In this document: positions 33,406-43,021 of the stretch, piece by piece
Layout of the letters: every line of letters begins with the position of its first letter
Position numbering within the stretch: position 1 is the stretch's first letter
Assembly (NCBI GenBank): GCA_963678925.1
Contig: OY787533.1
Location: 4,030,001 to 4,094,000, forward strand
DNA from: G963665925 sp963678925
Lineage (GTDB): Bacteria; Bacillota; Clostridia; Peptostreptococcales; Acidaminobacteraceae
Direction of reading: 5' to 3'
DNA length: 64,000 bases
The notes under the pieces: model-generated
What the model saw: the letters and a program-made list of their open reading frames with translations, nothing else
The model's database searches: none
What the model was told of the DNA's origin: nothing
Made by a program: the position numbers and the translations under genes

Positions 33406-33611
33406 GCTTCAGAAGTATTGCTTAAAGATAAACAATATCTCCCAGCAAAGTGTGTTATGTAGGTTAAAACCATAATTGATTACCGAGTAATCTATTTAAT
33501 TTGAGCATATTATATCAAATGTATGTGTGTAGTGATTTATTAAGTCGTGTGTTTATGCTATGTGAGCTGCCGGGTATAATACTCGTATAGATCATCAGGG
33601 GAGGTGCAGTA

Positions 33612-33866
33612 ATGTTTGATAGAAAAATAGTTGTTCATAATATTGTAAAATATGTTACACACAATGGTATTTCACATCTATGGTTAAGTATGGAGTCAAA
33701 AATAAATACCAAGCGACTTGTACACATTTTTAGTTCATTAGATGCTACGAATGAAGAAGTACATCGTCTTTCAACTGTATTGGGTCAAAGTCTGGAAAGC
33801 TTAAGTCAAAATGATTATAGGCCACCGCTGATTGATGAAATTACAAAAGAGAAGTTTACAATATAG
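33612..33866 (+). CDS. Small XRE-like helix-turn-helix protein (84 residues)
   Basis: This short protein has a probable helix-turn-helix in residues 10-60 (VKYVTHNGISHLWLSMESKI, then NTKRLVHIFSS) resembling XRE/phage-repressor domains in which ISHLWLS...INTKRL forms the two helices. The remaining LSQNDYRPPLIDEI is shared with the decayed copy at 1632. GGGAGGTG precedes the ATG and a TATAAT box lies at 33575-33580, so it is probably expressed. It lies in an AT-rich, gene-poor stretch beside another XRE gene. I do not recognise a named family; it could be a remnant of a mobile element's regulatory module. Confidence 0.55.
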   Translation: MFDRKIVVHNIVKYVTHNGISHLWLSMESKINTKRLVHIFSSLDATNEEVHRLSTVLGQSLESLSQNDYRPPLIDEITKEKFTI

Positions 33867-34293
33867 AGAGGTGTAATTAAATTGAATTTAGATAGCTGAA
33901 TCTTGAAGTTACTTAGCTCAATTTCAAAATTTAAGCCAATAAATATATGGAATAGTACAGGAGTGTATTATTTGATTGTTTGATAGTGATGAATACTGTT
34001 GATTTTTATACCAGTTTTGACGCCAAAATGTTTTAGCTGATGCTGTTTTGTGCTATTCTAAGGAAACACTAAGTGCAGTTCTTGCGTTTTGATTAAAGTT
34101 GGCGCCATATTTCAGAACTTTATACATATTGAGTGTCTTAATAAAATTGATTAATCCAAAAGAAATATAGTTTGAATTACAACAATTTAATATAAGGTCT
34201 TGAATTTGTGTAATTATTGGACTGATATAAGCATGTGTGCAATATTTGACACTTAGCATTTCTGAGAGTACTAATTTAGTGGGAACTGCAGTG
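33867..34293. other. AT-rich stretch without recognisable genes
   Basis: No frame here has a convincing ribosome binding site or family motif. The composition is strongly AT-rich compared with the flanking asr and topB regions. I see no clear repeat or tRNA. Confidence 0.5.
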
Positions 34294-34318
34294 AAAAACA
34301 CCTATAATCAGGTGTTTT
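34294..34318 (-). terminator. Terminator of the XRE gene
   Basis: AAAACACCT and AGGTGTTTT form a perfect stem around a 6-nt loop just after the minus-strand XRE gene, with TTTTTC as the minus-strand tail. Confidence 0.75.
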
Positions 34319-34328
34319 GAACACAATG

Positions 34329-34679
34329 CTATTTACTATTTTTCAAAGCATCGATCTCAGCATCCATCTTTGCGTGATTATTAATTAGGGCTAAAAGAAA
34401 TCCAACTTTTTTCGGTGATTTAATTACCTGGCTAATATAGGAAATATCCGTTTCTGACGCTTGTATAGGATGTTTGTCATTAATGAGATTATCGATACTC
34501 GTTTCAAGATAATTTGCAATTGTAGTTAGTTCAGTTGTTCTTATAACATTTCTACCTATAATAATTTTGTTGATAACATGATAAGAGGCATTCATGTGAT
34601 TTGCCAAATCAGTTGGCGTTTTCCCATGCTCATTTAAATAAAAAAGTATATTATTCCCAATTTGCTTTGCGCTATCCAT
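34329..34679 (-). CDS. XRE-family helix-turn-helix regulator
   Basis: This 116-residue regulator has an N-terminal Cro/CI-type helix-turn-helix (residues 8-62): GKTPTDLANHMNASYHVINKI, in part DLANHMNASYHVINKII, followed by RTTELTTIANYLETSIDNLIN, in part TIANYLETSIDNLI, the typical XRE closing helix. The C-terminal 50 residues are helical with no known domain. GGAG stands before the ATG. It has its own terminator. It lies alone in the AT-rich segment next to the truncated topB, as expected of a mobile-element repressor, but no integrase or conjugation gene is visible. Confidence 0.8.
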   Translation of the reverse strand: MDSAKQIGNNILFYLNEHGKTPTDLANHMNASYHVINKIIIGRNVIRTTELTTIANYLETSIDNLINDKHPIQASETDISYISQVIKSPKKVGFLLALINNHAKMDAEIDALKNSK

Positions 34680-35307
34680 AATAAATCTCCTCGTTCAGTA
34701 GAATGGAATACATAGTAAATTACCTATTTCCCTATGAATTTGTTTGTAGTCATGATTATAATGTCGGCTCCAAGTACAGATTATTAGGGTTGTAATTCAC
34801 TAATGTGTTATCATTTTTATGATATCTTCTTATAGCATTTATCATATCATAATGTTCCGTAGGTTGTATTGCTCCAATATATCATCTACAACTAAATTCA
34901 ATGATTTATATGTGAATGCTTAGAGCTTGGCAAGTAGAACAAGTCGATGCAAGTATTCCTGAGAAAGGAAGGTATACAACTGAGCTTTTCGAGGTGGACA
35001 CTATTTTACGCGCGTATATTCTAGAATGATGTTTGAAAATTATTGTTAGTTAAGTAAGTATAGTGAAAATGAAAATTCCTAAAATAATGGCTTTGTTAGT
35101 CTTCTAAGGAAGAAATTGATAGTGTGTGATACTATAAAAAATGTGTAGAATTGTATAACAGTTAAGTGAATTTTTATAAGGTGATGTAAGACTACTACAG
35201 CAGAACGCTGTTTGTAAAATTTTATTTTGAGTACATATAAGTTAGATAAATAAAAAGTTGTGTAATTTGGATAAGTTAGAAAAATACAGTGAAATGCAGA
35301 TATTCCA
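34680..35307. other. AT-rich stretch up to the topB breakpoint
   Basis: This 628-bp gap holds the presumed promoter of the XRE gene and an orphan 37-codon frame at 34916-35029 (MLRAWQVEQVDASIPEKGRY and so on), which looks protein-like but has no ribosome binding site and matches nothing I recognise. The rest shows no gene, tRNA or clear repeat. It ends where similarity to topB starts abruptly. Confidence 0.45.
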
Positions 35308-37188
35308 GTGGGTGCGAGTGATTACACAAGTATGCAAGTTTCTATAAGAGAGGGGGAACTTGTAGCCAGGTGGATACTTTATAAGGCGCATTCCAAGCTG
35401 CCTATGAAGCGTCTATGGATTTCATCGGTTACGGACAAGGCCATACGTGATGGATTCAAAAACTTAAGGAATGCAGGCCTCTATGATAACCTGTTCCACG
35501 CTGCGGAAGCCCGTGCCCATGCCGACTGGATTGTAGGGATCAATGCATCGCGAGCGCTTACGACAAAGTACAATGCACAGCTTTCTTGCGGGCGCGTGCA
35601 GACACCAACGCTTGCCATGGTGGCCCAGCGAGACGAAGCCATTAAGGCATTTAAACCAAAGGCCTATTATGAAATCAGTGCAGTTACAGAAAAAGGCACG
35701 TTTAAGTGGGCAGATCATCATGGCAAGACACAGACCTTTTCTAAGGAGAAAGCGGACGGCATCAAGGCTGAGCTTGCAGGCGCTGCGCTTGAAGTCTCAG
35801 ATGTAAAAAGTCGGGAAATACGAAAATTCGCTCCTGAGCTCTACGATCTGACAACACTGCAGATGGACGCCCACAAGGCTTATGGGTACTCGGCGAAAAT
35901 GACACTATCCATTATGCAGCGCTTGTATGAACAGCACAAGGTGCTGACTTATCCGAGAACAGACAGCAGATATTTGACTGCGGATATGGTAGACACCCTG
36001 GAGGAAAGAATCAAGGCTTGCGGCGTCGGGCCATTCAGTTCAGCGGCATTTAAGATTTTGCGTGGTGGCATAAAGCCTTCAAGCAGATTCGTTGATGATA
36101 AAAAGGTGTCCGATCACCATGCGATTGTACCAACGGAAGAGTCGCCGTTTTTGGGAAGTCTTGATACAGAGGAGCGCAGGATATATGAAATGGTCGTACA
36201 GCGGTTTCTTGCAGTTTTCATGCCGCCATATGTGACCAACCAAACGACAGTTCAGGCTAAGGCAGGAAAGCATGTATTCTCTGTAAAGGGCAGTGTGGCT
36301 GTCAGCAAGGGGTGGCATAGCCTATACGGCAATGAAAAAACAAGCGAAGATACCCAACTGGGTTCAGGTGGTTTTAAGGTTGGAGACCGTATTGATGTAG
36401 GAAGCTATCAAGTTAAAGAAGGGCATACCGCACCGCCACCTCTATTCAATGAGGGGACACTGCTCAAAGCCATGGAAAGCCCTGCGCAATACCTGGATGT
36501 CAAAGATTCCGACTACAGCAGAATTCTGGGTGAAACTGGCGGTATTGGTACCGTTGCAACGCGTGCAGATATTATAGAAAAGCTGTTTTCAAGCTTTCTT
36601 ATTGAACAGACCTCGTTGGGGATTCGTGCAACTTCAAAAGGGAAACAGCTTTTAAATCTGGTTCCAGAAGCACTCAAGTCACCTGATTTGACAGCCGAGT
36701 GGGAACTCAAGTTGAATGCAATTGCCAAAGGGCATGAAAAGAAAGAGGATTTCGTTAAAGAGATGCGCGTCTTCACAAAAAGTGCCGTGGCTGAAATTGA
36801 GAAGAGTGCAAAAACATACAAGCATGATAATCTGACCCGGGAAAAGTGTCCGGAATGCGGAAAATACTTATTGAAGGTGAAGGGCAAGCGCGGAGAACTC
36901 TATGTCTGCCAAGATCGAGACTGCGGCTATAGGAAGTCCATATCCCGTGTTACAAACGCCAGATGTCCCAACTGTCACAAAAAAATGAAAATGGTCGGAC
37001 AAGGCGACGGAAAGAAATTTGTCTGCAAATGCGGCTACAGTGAGAAACTGTCTTCCTTCAACAAGCGAAAGAAGGAAGAAGGCAAGAAAGGCAATATGAA
37101 GGACGTCAGGAAGTATATGAAGTCAAATGACTCAGATGCACCCTTCAATACTGCAATGGCCGATAAACTGAAGGATCTGTTCAAATAG
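35308..37188 (+). pseudogene. topB: DNA topoisomerase III, N-terminally truncated
   Basis: TopB is a type IA topoisomerase that decatenates DNA. The 626-residue frame aligns with TopB from REGELVARWI onward, including WISSVTDKAI, the breakage-reunion core with the catalytic tyrosine in LTYPRTDSRYL, and two C-terminal zinc-ribbon-like cysteine sets (CPECGKYLL, CPNCHKKMKM). About 120-130 N-terminal residues, including the Toprim DxD that binds Mg2+, are missing. Similarity stops just before the REGE motif, and the preceding 12 codons are unrelated. GTG 35308 has no ribosome binding site. The remaining frame is undamaged, so the loss looks recent. It is probably inactive. Confidence 0.8.
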
Positions 37189-37252
37189 CAGCCGACCTTG
37201 GATGTATTAGCACTTTTAGATGTATGACGGTTACAAGATAGGAGTGGACATA

Positions 37253-38752
37253 ATGAAACTGAGGACTAAACTGAACCTGATTGCTCTGGTGGTCACGGCG
37301 TGTATGCTGGTGATTGTAAGCTACAGTATGAGAAGTACCGTTATGAAAAGCTATCTTGAAGTGGAAAGGGATATTTTTGACCATAGCATGACAATCTTCC
37401 GTGAAAACATCAACGAAGAGCTTGTACACCTTGAAACCGCGCTATCTGACTGGGCTAAATGGGATGCTTCCTATGACTTCATTCATGGTGACAACGACAC
37501 CTTTATTGAAGAAAATATAAGCATATCGGCATATCGGGATCTGGCCCTCAACTACATTGCTATTTACTCCCCGGACAACATTCTTTTATATGGCATGCAC
37601 TACAATGAAGATGAAGACGCTCTTGAGCCCATTTCAGAGGCAATCAGTAGCAGCTTTATCGCATTCAGGCATGAAACAGGGGTACTGCGGGTAGGTGAGG
37701 AGCTCATACTTGCCAGTACCATGGGTATTACGGACAATGACGCTACAGTTGCTGAACAGGGACTTATGGTGTTTGCCTACACACTTGATGAGGATGTTCA
37801 AGCACGAATTGCAAGAGAAAACGATCTTGAGCTGACTGTGGAAGTGGTTGACAACTATGAGATTCCAAACATGAGAAACCCCTATGAGGTCTATCAGTCT
37901 GTTTCCATGAACGATGATATCAGTGTGGGCCATGTTTTGGTCAAGATTAGAAATACGGACGAAGCCATTGATATTGCAACTGTCATGGGAAATAAAATCC
38001 AGACCTTGGGCGGGAAATATATGAACAGGGTGGTTGTGGACCTGCTGATAACGCTGGCTGTTTTTGCGCTGATCATTCACATATCCATCGGAAAGATGGT
38101 GGTGAACCGGATTATAGAGCTCAATGGGCAGGTCAATGCCATTACGCAAATCAAGTCTTCCTCGGAGCGGGTGGATGTTCGTGGTGTGGATGAGCTTGGG
38201 GAATTGAGTCGAAACATCAATGTCATGCTGAGTGAAATTGAAGATATGCATAAGGAAGTTGAGTACCATGCCTACTACGACCCAATGACGGGACTCTACA
38301 ACAGAAGGATGGGATTTGAAAAGCTGTCAGAATCCATTACAGCTGTAAAGGCCGGACATGAACCTTTGAGCATCGCTTACCTGGATTTGAACGATCTGAA
38401 GAGGACGAATGACAAGTTCGGTCATAAGCAGGGCGATGCCCTGATTAAGGATACGGTTGAACTCCTCAATGCTTCTATTGCGGTCCATAAGCACATTGTC
38501 CGCATGGGCGGTGATGAATTCATGATTGTCTTGCCTGGACTTGACGCCGCGCTTGCTGAGTCGGTTATGGATGATGTCATGAAACTGGCTGTAGAGGTTA
38601 ACGCAAACAGTGGGAAAGTGTATGATATCAGTTTCAGCTACGGTGTTGCACAGTACCAGGATGGTATGGACATAGATCACTTCATTGAGCAGGCTGATGA
38701 AAAAATGTACCGTGCAAAAAAACTTTATCGAGAGAAGAAACGCATGGATTAA
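37253..38752 (+). CDS. Membrane diguanylate cyclase with CHASE4 sensor
   Basis: This protein of about 499 residues has a first transmembrane helix at residues 8-26, an extracellular CHASE4 domain (LSDWAKWDASYDFIHGDN, NYIAIYSPDNILLYG), a second helix near 260-280, HAMP, and a GGDEF domain with VRMGGDEFMIVLPG. The cyclase loop is intact, but the RxxD inhibitory site is not present five residues ahead of it. AGGAGTGG before ATG 37253 decides the start over an upstream ATG. It follows topB by 64 bp and may have shared transcription with it before the topB truncation. Confidence 0.88.
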   Translation: MKLRTKLNLIALVVTACMLVIVSYSMRSTVMKSYLEVERDIFDHSMTIFRENINEELVHLETALSDWAKWDASYDFIHGDNDTFIEENISISAYRDLALNYIAIYSPDNILLYGMHYNEDEDALEPISEAISSSFIAFRHETGVLRVGEELILASTMGITDNDATVAEQGLMVFAYTLDEDVQARIARENDLELTVEVVDNYEIPNMRNPYEVYQSVSMNDDISVGHVLVKIRNTDEAIDIATVMGNKIQTLGGKYMNRVVVDLLITLAVFALIIHISIGKMVVNRIIELNGQVNAITQIKSSSERVDVRGVDELGELSRNINVMLSEIEDMHKEVEYHAYYDPMTGLYNRRMGFEKLSESITAVKAGHEPLSIAYLDLNDLKRTNDKFGHKQGDALIKDTVELLNASIAVHKHIVRMGGDEFMIVLPGLDAALAESVMDDVMKLAVEVNANSGKVYDISFSYGVAQYQDGMDIDHFIEQADEKMYRAKKLYREKKRMD

Positions 38753-38850
38753 TATTCATGACGTGAATAATTATTCATAAGAAGCTAAGAGTGTTGAACA
38801 AAACTAAGAATATTAAAGAAATTAAAAAATAAAAAACTAAAAAATAAAAA

Positions 38851-38886
38851 AACCGAAGGACTGCCCGAGTGGCACCTTCGGTTTTT
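38851..38886. terminator. Bidirectional terminator between the cyclase and ABC-F genes
   Basis: AACCGAAGG and CCTTCGGTT pair perfectly; A-rich sequence precedes and TTTTTATTT follows, so it can serve both convergent genes. Confidence 0.85.
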
Positions 38887-38914
38887 ATTTGTTTTGTCTA
38901 AAGGCTTAATTGAC

Positions 38915-40471
38915 CTAAACGATTTTAGTCGTCCAGTCTTCGCAGTTCCAGACATCCGTGACGATATCGCGGTAGAATTCAGGCTCATGGCATACGAGCA
39001 GAATGCTTCCTTTGTACTGCTTGAGTGCACGCTTGAGTTCGTCTTTGGCATCGACGTCAAGGTGGTTGGTCGGCTCATCGAGAATAAGAACATTGGATTC
39101 CTTGTTGATAAGCTTGCACAGACGTACTTTTGCCTGTTCGCCACCGCTGAGCACGAGAACCTTGGATTCGATATGCTTCGTTGTAAGCCCGCACTTTGCA
39201 AGCGCTGCACGTACCTCGTACTGTGTATATGCCGGGAATTCCTTCCAGACCTCTTCAATACAGGTATTGTAGTTGGCTTCCTTGATTTCCTGTTCGAAAT
39301 AGCCAAGTTCAAGGGTTTCACCGATTCTCACGCTGCCTTCAACCGGTTGGAGAAGACCCATAAGGCTCTTGAGAAGGGTTGTTTTGCCCAGTCCGTTGGC
39401 GCCGACAAGGGCAATTTTCTGACCCCGCTCCATGTAGAGGTCCAGTGGTTTCGTAAGGGGCTCATCGTATCCGATTACAAGATTTTCAGTTTCAAATATG
39501 AGCTTGCCGGAAGTGCGTGCTTCCTTGAAGTTGAACTCAGGCTTCGGCTTTTCGCGAGCCAGTTCAATACGATCCATCTTATCGAGTTTTTTCTGACGTG
39601 ACTTCGCCATGTTTCGTGTTGCGACACGGGCCTTGTTACGTGCAACAAAGTCTTCAAGGTCAGCAATTTCCTGCTGCTGCTTTTTGTAAGCTGCTTCAAC
39701 CTGCTTTTTCTTCATCTCATAGATACTCATGAAATTGTCGTAGTCGCCGACATATCTGTTGAGATCCTGATTCTCCATGTGGTAAATCAGGTTGATGACA
39801 CTGTTTAGGAAAGGCAGGTCATGGGAAATCAGGATAAATGCGTTTTCATATTCCTGAAGATAACGTTTAAGCCATTCAATATGCTGTTCATCCAGATAGT
39901 TGGTAGGCTCATCGAGCAGAAGGATGTCAGGTTTTTCAAGAAGCAGTTTTGCGAGAAGAACTTTGGTTCTCTGACCACCACTCAAATCTTGAACTTCCTT
40001 GTCCAGACCAATATCAGACAGGCCCAGACCACGTGCGATTTCTTCTACCTTTGAATCGATAATGTAGAAGTCATTATTTGTAAGCAGGTCCTGAATTGTA
40101 CCAACATCTTCCATAAGTTGATTGAGCGCATCTTCAGAGACTTCGCCCATTTTCATGTACATGTCATTCATTTCAGTTTCCATATCAAACAAATACTGAA
40201 ATGCTGTCTTTAGCGTGTCACGAATTGTCGTACCTGCTTCAAGTGCGGTATGCTGGTCAAGATAGCCGACACGGACACGTTTTGACCACTCAACAACACC
40301 GTCATCAGGCTCAAGAGAACCAGTAATGATGTTCATAAATGTGGACTTACCTTCACCGTTAGCGCCAATCAGACCGATATGCTCGCCCTTTAGAAGGCGG
40401 AAAGAAACATTGTTGAAAATGGCGCGGTCTCCAAAACCATGGCTCAAATTCTTTACGTTAAGAATACTCAT
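38915..40471 (-). CDS. ABC-F family ribosome-associated ATPase
   Basis: This ABC-F protein of about 518 residues has two ATPase domains and no membrane part. Domain 1 has GANGEGKST, LSGGQRTKV and LLLDEPTNYLD; domain 2 has GANGLGKTT, LSGGEQAKV and LILDEPTNHLD. The charged linker at about residues 240-320 carries RNKARVATRNMAKSRQKK, the P-site tRNA interaction motif region. Members act on the ribosome in translation or antibiotic protection. AAAGGAG before the ATG decides the start over an upstream ATG. A 140-nt leader with a strong hairpin precedes it. It is most like the YdiF/YkpA-type housekeeping group, though a protective role cannot be excluded. Confidence 0.9.
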   Translation of the reverse strand: MSILNVKNLSHGFGDRAIFNNVSFRLLKGEHIGLIGANGEGKSTFMNIITGSLEPDDGVVEWSKRVRVGYLDQHTALEAGTTIRDTLKTAFQYLFDMETEMNDMYMKMGEVSEDALNQLMEDVGTIQDLLTNNDFYIIDSKVEEIARGLGLSDIGLDKEVQDLSGGQRTKVLLAKLLLEKPDILLLDEPTNYLDEQHIEWLKRYLQEYENAFILISHDLPFLNSVINLIYHMENQDLNRYVGDYDNFMSIYEMKKKQVEAAYKKQQQEIADLEDFVARNKARVATRNMAKSRQKKLDKMDRIELAREKPKPEFNFKEARTSGKLIFETENLVIGYDEPLTKPLDLYMERGQKIALVGANGLGKTTLLKSLMGLLQPVEGSVRIGETLELGYFEQEIKEANYNTCIEEVWKEFPAYTQYEVRAALAKCGLTTKHIESKVLVLSGGEQAKVRLCKLINKESNVLILDEPTNHLDVDAKDELKRALKQYKGSILLVCHEPEFYRDIVTDVWNCEDWTTKIV

Positions 40472-40520
40472 GTAAAACTCCTTTAAATTAAATTTCCAGT
40501 CCAAAGCTGTTTATGGGAAT

Positions 40521-40551
40521 CCTAAAGGGCAGGTGTATTGAAGCCCTTAGG
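40521..40551 (-). promoter_or_regulatory. Hairpin in the ABC-F leader
   Basis: On the minus strand CCTAAGGGC and GCCCTTTAGG pair around a 12-nt loop, about 50 bp before the start codon and inside the predicted transcript. There is no U-tail, so it is not a simple terminator; ABC-F genes are often controlled by leader attenuation. Confidence 0.45.
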
Positions 40552-40617
40552 CAAGTTATATAGCATTATGCTGAAGTTTCTAGAATGCGCACAGTGCGTA
40601 AATGTGCACACCTTATG

Positions 40618-40646
40618 ATTATATAAGGTGATTACGCTATTGACAA
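40618..40646 (-). promoter_or_regulatory. Promoter of the ABC-F gene
   Basis: On the minus strand TTGTCA (40646-40641) and TATAAT (40623-40618) are separated by 17 bp, a near-consensus sigma-70-type promoter. The predicted start leaves a leader of about 140 nt. Confidence 0.7.
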
Positions 40647-40714
40647 GAGGTGATATGCAGGAATTATGTGTCTTCCCATAATCCTTTGACACCTCGTCTA
40701 ATATTAAGGAAAGA

Positions 40715-40750
40715 AAAACGCCGGCATCTGTTCTAAGATGTCGGCGTTTA
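40715..40750 (-). terminator. Terminator of the clostripain-family gene
   Basis: AACGCCG and CGGCGTT with inner GCATC/GATGT pairs form a strong stem; on the minus strand the tail is TTTTTCTTTCC. It lies 20 bp after the protease stop codon. Confidence 0.8.
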
Positions 40751-40769
40751 GATATTTTGATAGCTTCAC

Positions 40770-42665
40770 CTATCTTGTAAAGTAAGTGAAATCCGTCAGC
40801 AGATGATTGAAGGCAAAGTCCGTCATTCTAAAGTTAAGAAGGAATTTATCTGATGGGAGCTCATTAAAGAAGAGCTCTGTAGAATCCGTAACAAGAATTT
40901 CGTTTCCAGCCTGATAGATGGATTCGCCCGTTTGGGAGTTTTGCATCAGGTAAATAGGTTGAATGACTGCGCCAGCTTCCAGCTGATACAGATTCTTGTC
41001 AGGCATACCTGTTTGCGGATTGATCATGCGACGCAGACCGTAGATTTCATAGTGGCTTGTATCAATGCCTTCTGGAGTTTCTTCCACAACCCAGGCAAAG
41101 AGCAAGTTCATTTCTTCGCCATTGTAAACGACCGGCGACTCATAAATTGCCAGATCATCATAGTCCTGCGTGATGAAGGTCATGAGGGGCTCTGAATCGA
41201 GGTAGGTCCACAGATATCTGAAATCCTCGAAGTAGGCGTGGTTTTCCTCATCGCAGGTTACGAGAAAATCATAACCTAGATATTGAATGTCGTATCCGGG
41301 TTCGCCTTCAAAGAGGGGCGTCGTATAGATATCAATATAGACATAGTAGATTTTTTCAAAGTCATCCTGGGACAGGGTTAACTCAAAGTAATCAGAATTC
41401 TCATTTGGCTCGTAAATTTCATACTCTATAGGTCCCATGGCCTCGTGGTAGTCAAGCGTTTCCTTGAAGCGCTTTAAAAAGTCTTGATAGACCGGTGAAA
41501 AGCCCGTTCGTGCATATGTAGCCATGTTTTCAGCATAATAAGCTCTGTCTCTGTAAGGGAAGTAAATCGACAGACCGCTTGTGTCGAAAGTAAACTTACC
41601 GTCAGCCTTTGTGATAACAGCATTCTCCACGGCTTGTATTAGGGCTGTGGCATTTTCGTCCTGATAAGCGGTAAGTCCATATGCGAAGCTGTTGATGTCG
41701 ATGAGGTCCGTATACCCCTGAACCTCAGTATTTCCGCCGAAGGATTTTGCAGCCAGTGCTGAACGTGCAAATTCGTAGAAAAAGAGGTTGTCCGCCAGTG
41801 CTGTATCTGCCTCGGCAATTAAGTTTTCAAGTGCCAAAACGACATTTTCGATTTTAGACAGGTCTATAACCGAGAGTGTGATATCGCTGTCCGTTCCATT
41901 TTCCTTTGCGTGGAGCAGGTATGAAGCGGCAATGGTTTTTCCAAGACTTGCACCATCCATTGAAGGCGACGCATTGAGTGTCTTGAGAATCACGTCGTAG
42001 TTCCACCCGTGGCTCGGTTCGATTTCTTCTGAGGCAACAAGGTATTTGGCGTAATCCTTTATGATGTCTGCGACCTCAATGCTGGCCATCAGACAGGCAT
42101 CGAAGCCAATGAGTTCAAAGGTCATTCCGGTTCTGTCCTTGGCAGTCGCAAGGGCGCTGTCGAGTTCCTCAAGCATGAGGCTGTCATAGTTTGACAACTC
42201 GTCCAGGCCATATCCGCCAACAGGACCGCCACCATGGTTCCACATAACAAGCGCGTACTTGTCGGCAGGGTAATTCTTATGTGTCCAAACAATGAAGTCT
42301 GTAAGTGTCTTCTTGTAGCCAATGTTTTGTGCAGGTAGAGCGTCCACTTCTGTAAATACGCCGTCAATGAGTTCGAAGCGCTGGGTCAGGGAAGGGTCTA
42401 CATAATCATTTGCCCAGTTTGCCGTACCGCCTGTCTGTACAATGACATTAACAGCGCCCTGTTGGGTGTGACCGCTGGACATTTCAATCATATCCGCAGT
42501 TGCACTGCCCGAAAAGGAACGTGTCAGAATGTCATATGAGCTTTCAAGATCTGAACCGTTCATGTAAATCATGACGGTATAAGTGGAAGTATCTTCCCCA
42601 AAAGATACGGACCCGATCAAGAGGGCAAGAAGAATCATCACACCTAAGATTCTAAACTTTTTCAT
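40770..42665 (-). CDS. Secreted clostripain-family (C11) cysteine protease
   Basis: This protein of about 631 residues has a signal peptide (MKKFRILGVMILLALLIGSVSF, in part ILLALLIGSVSFGE). The C11 peptidase core shows TVMIYMNGSDLES near the mature N-terminus, the catalytic histidine in VMWNHGGG near residue 150 and the catalytic cysteine in GFDACLMASIE near residue 200. The C-terminal 230 residues form an unassigned region rich in beta strands and aromatic residues. GGAGAG before ATG 42665 decides the start over an in-frame ATG 15 bp upstream. It should be exported and cut after basic residues, as in clostripain. It is monocistronic. Confidence 0.88.
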   Translation of the reverse strand: MKKFRILGVMILLALLIGSVSFGEDTSTYTVMIYMNGSDLESSYDILTRSFSGSATADMIEMSSGHTQQGAVNVIVQTGGTANWANDYVDPSLTQRFELIDGVFTEVDALPAQNIGYKKTLTDFIVWTHKNYPADKYALVMWNHGGGPVGGYGLDELSNYDSLMLEELDSALATAKDRTGMTFELIGFDACLMASIEVADIIKDYAKYLVASEEIEPSHGWNYDVILKTLNASPSMDGASLGKTIAASYLLHAKENGTDSDITLSVIDLSKIENVVLALENLIAEADTALADNLFFYEFARSALAAKSFGGNTEVQGYTDLIDINSFAYGLTAYQDENATALIQAVENAVITKADGKFTFDTSGLSIYFPYRDRAYYAENMATYARTGFSPVYQDFLKRFKETLDYHEAMGPIEYEIYEPNENSDYFELTLSQDDFEKIYYVYIDIYTTPLFEGEPGYDIQYLGYDFLVTCDEENHAYFEDFRYLWTYLDSEPLMTFITQDYDDLAIYESPVVYNGEEMNLLFAWVVEETPEGIDTSHYEIYGLRRMINPQTGMPDKNLYQLEAGAVIQPIYLMQNSQTGESIYQAGNEILVTDSTELFFNELPSDKFLLNFRMTDFAFNHLLTDFTYFTR

Positions 42666-43021
42666 GCATTGTCTCTCCATTCGATTTTATTCACTGCAAA
42701 ATGTTAAATTGTTACAGTGCTCTCATATTATAACGCAGATGAAGCGGTATGCATATGTTAAATATTTCTCAAATTTCACTTCTGTGTGAGTATGAACTAA
42801 CAATAAAATAACACCTAAGAATAGTACCAGATACTAATATCTGTTGACAATACACTGGAAGTACACTAAAATTTAATAAAGGTGACGTGCTGTGAGAACA
42901 TGTTCACCTATTTTAATTAAGGGATAATAGCAGCGTATGTGAGAACGCTCAGCTATAGCATCTGCAAGGTGTTGCGGTTGCAATTACGTGTGAAATAAAT
43001 TTGTTAAAGGGGTCGTGAGAC
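42666..43021. other. Divergent intergenic region between protease and accB
   Basis: This 356-bp gap holds the protease promoter (not resolved), the FapR-like operator, the acc promoter, and a leader of about 145 nt in which AGGTGA and TTCACCT can form a hairpin at about 42880-42913. I see no gene. Confidence 0.5.
42821..42872 (+). promoter_or_regulatory. acc operon promoter with FapR-like operator
   Basis: ATAGTACCAGATACTAA (42821-42837) closely matches the published FapR dyad TTAGTACC-TRN-TACTAA as I recall it. It ends 6 bp before TTGACA (42844-42849), which lies 17 bp before TAAAAT (42867-42872). FapR represses fatty-acid synthesis genes and is released by malonyl-CoA, the product of the enzyme encoded here. 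Confidence 0.6.

Noticed and set aside
34053..34301. Minus-strand frame of 82 codons in the AT-rich gap
   Set aside because: No ribosome binding site or family motif; it overlaps the XRE terminator and has a random AT-driven composition.
38894..39601. Long plus-strand frame of 235 codons
   Set aside because: It is a shadow of the ABC-F gene on the other strand, which has complete ATPase motifs.
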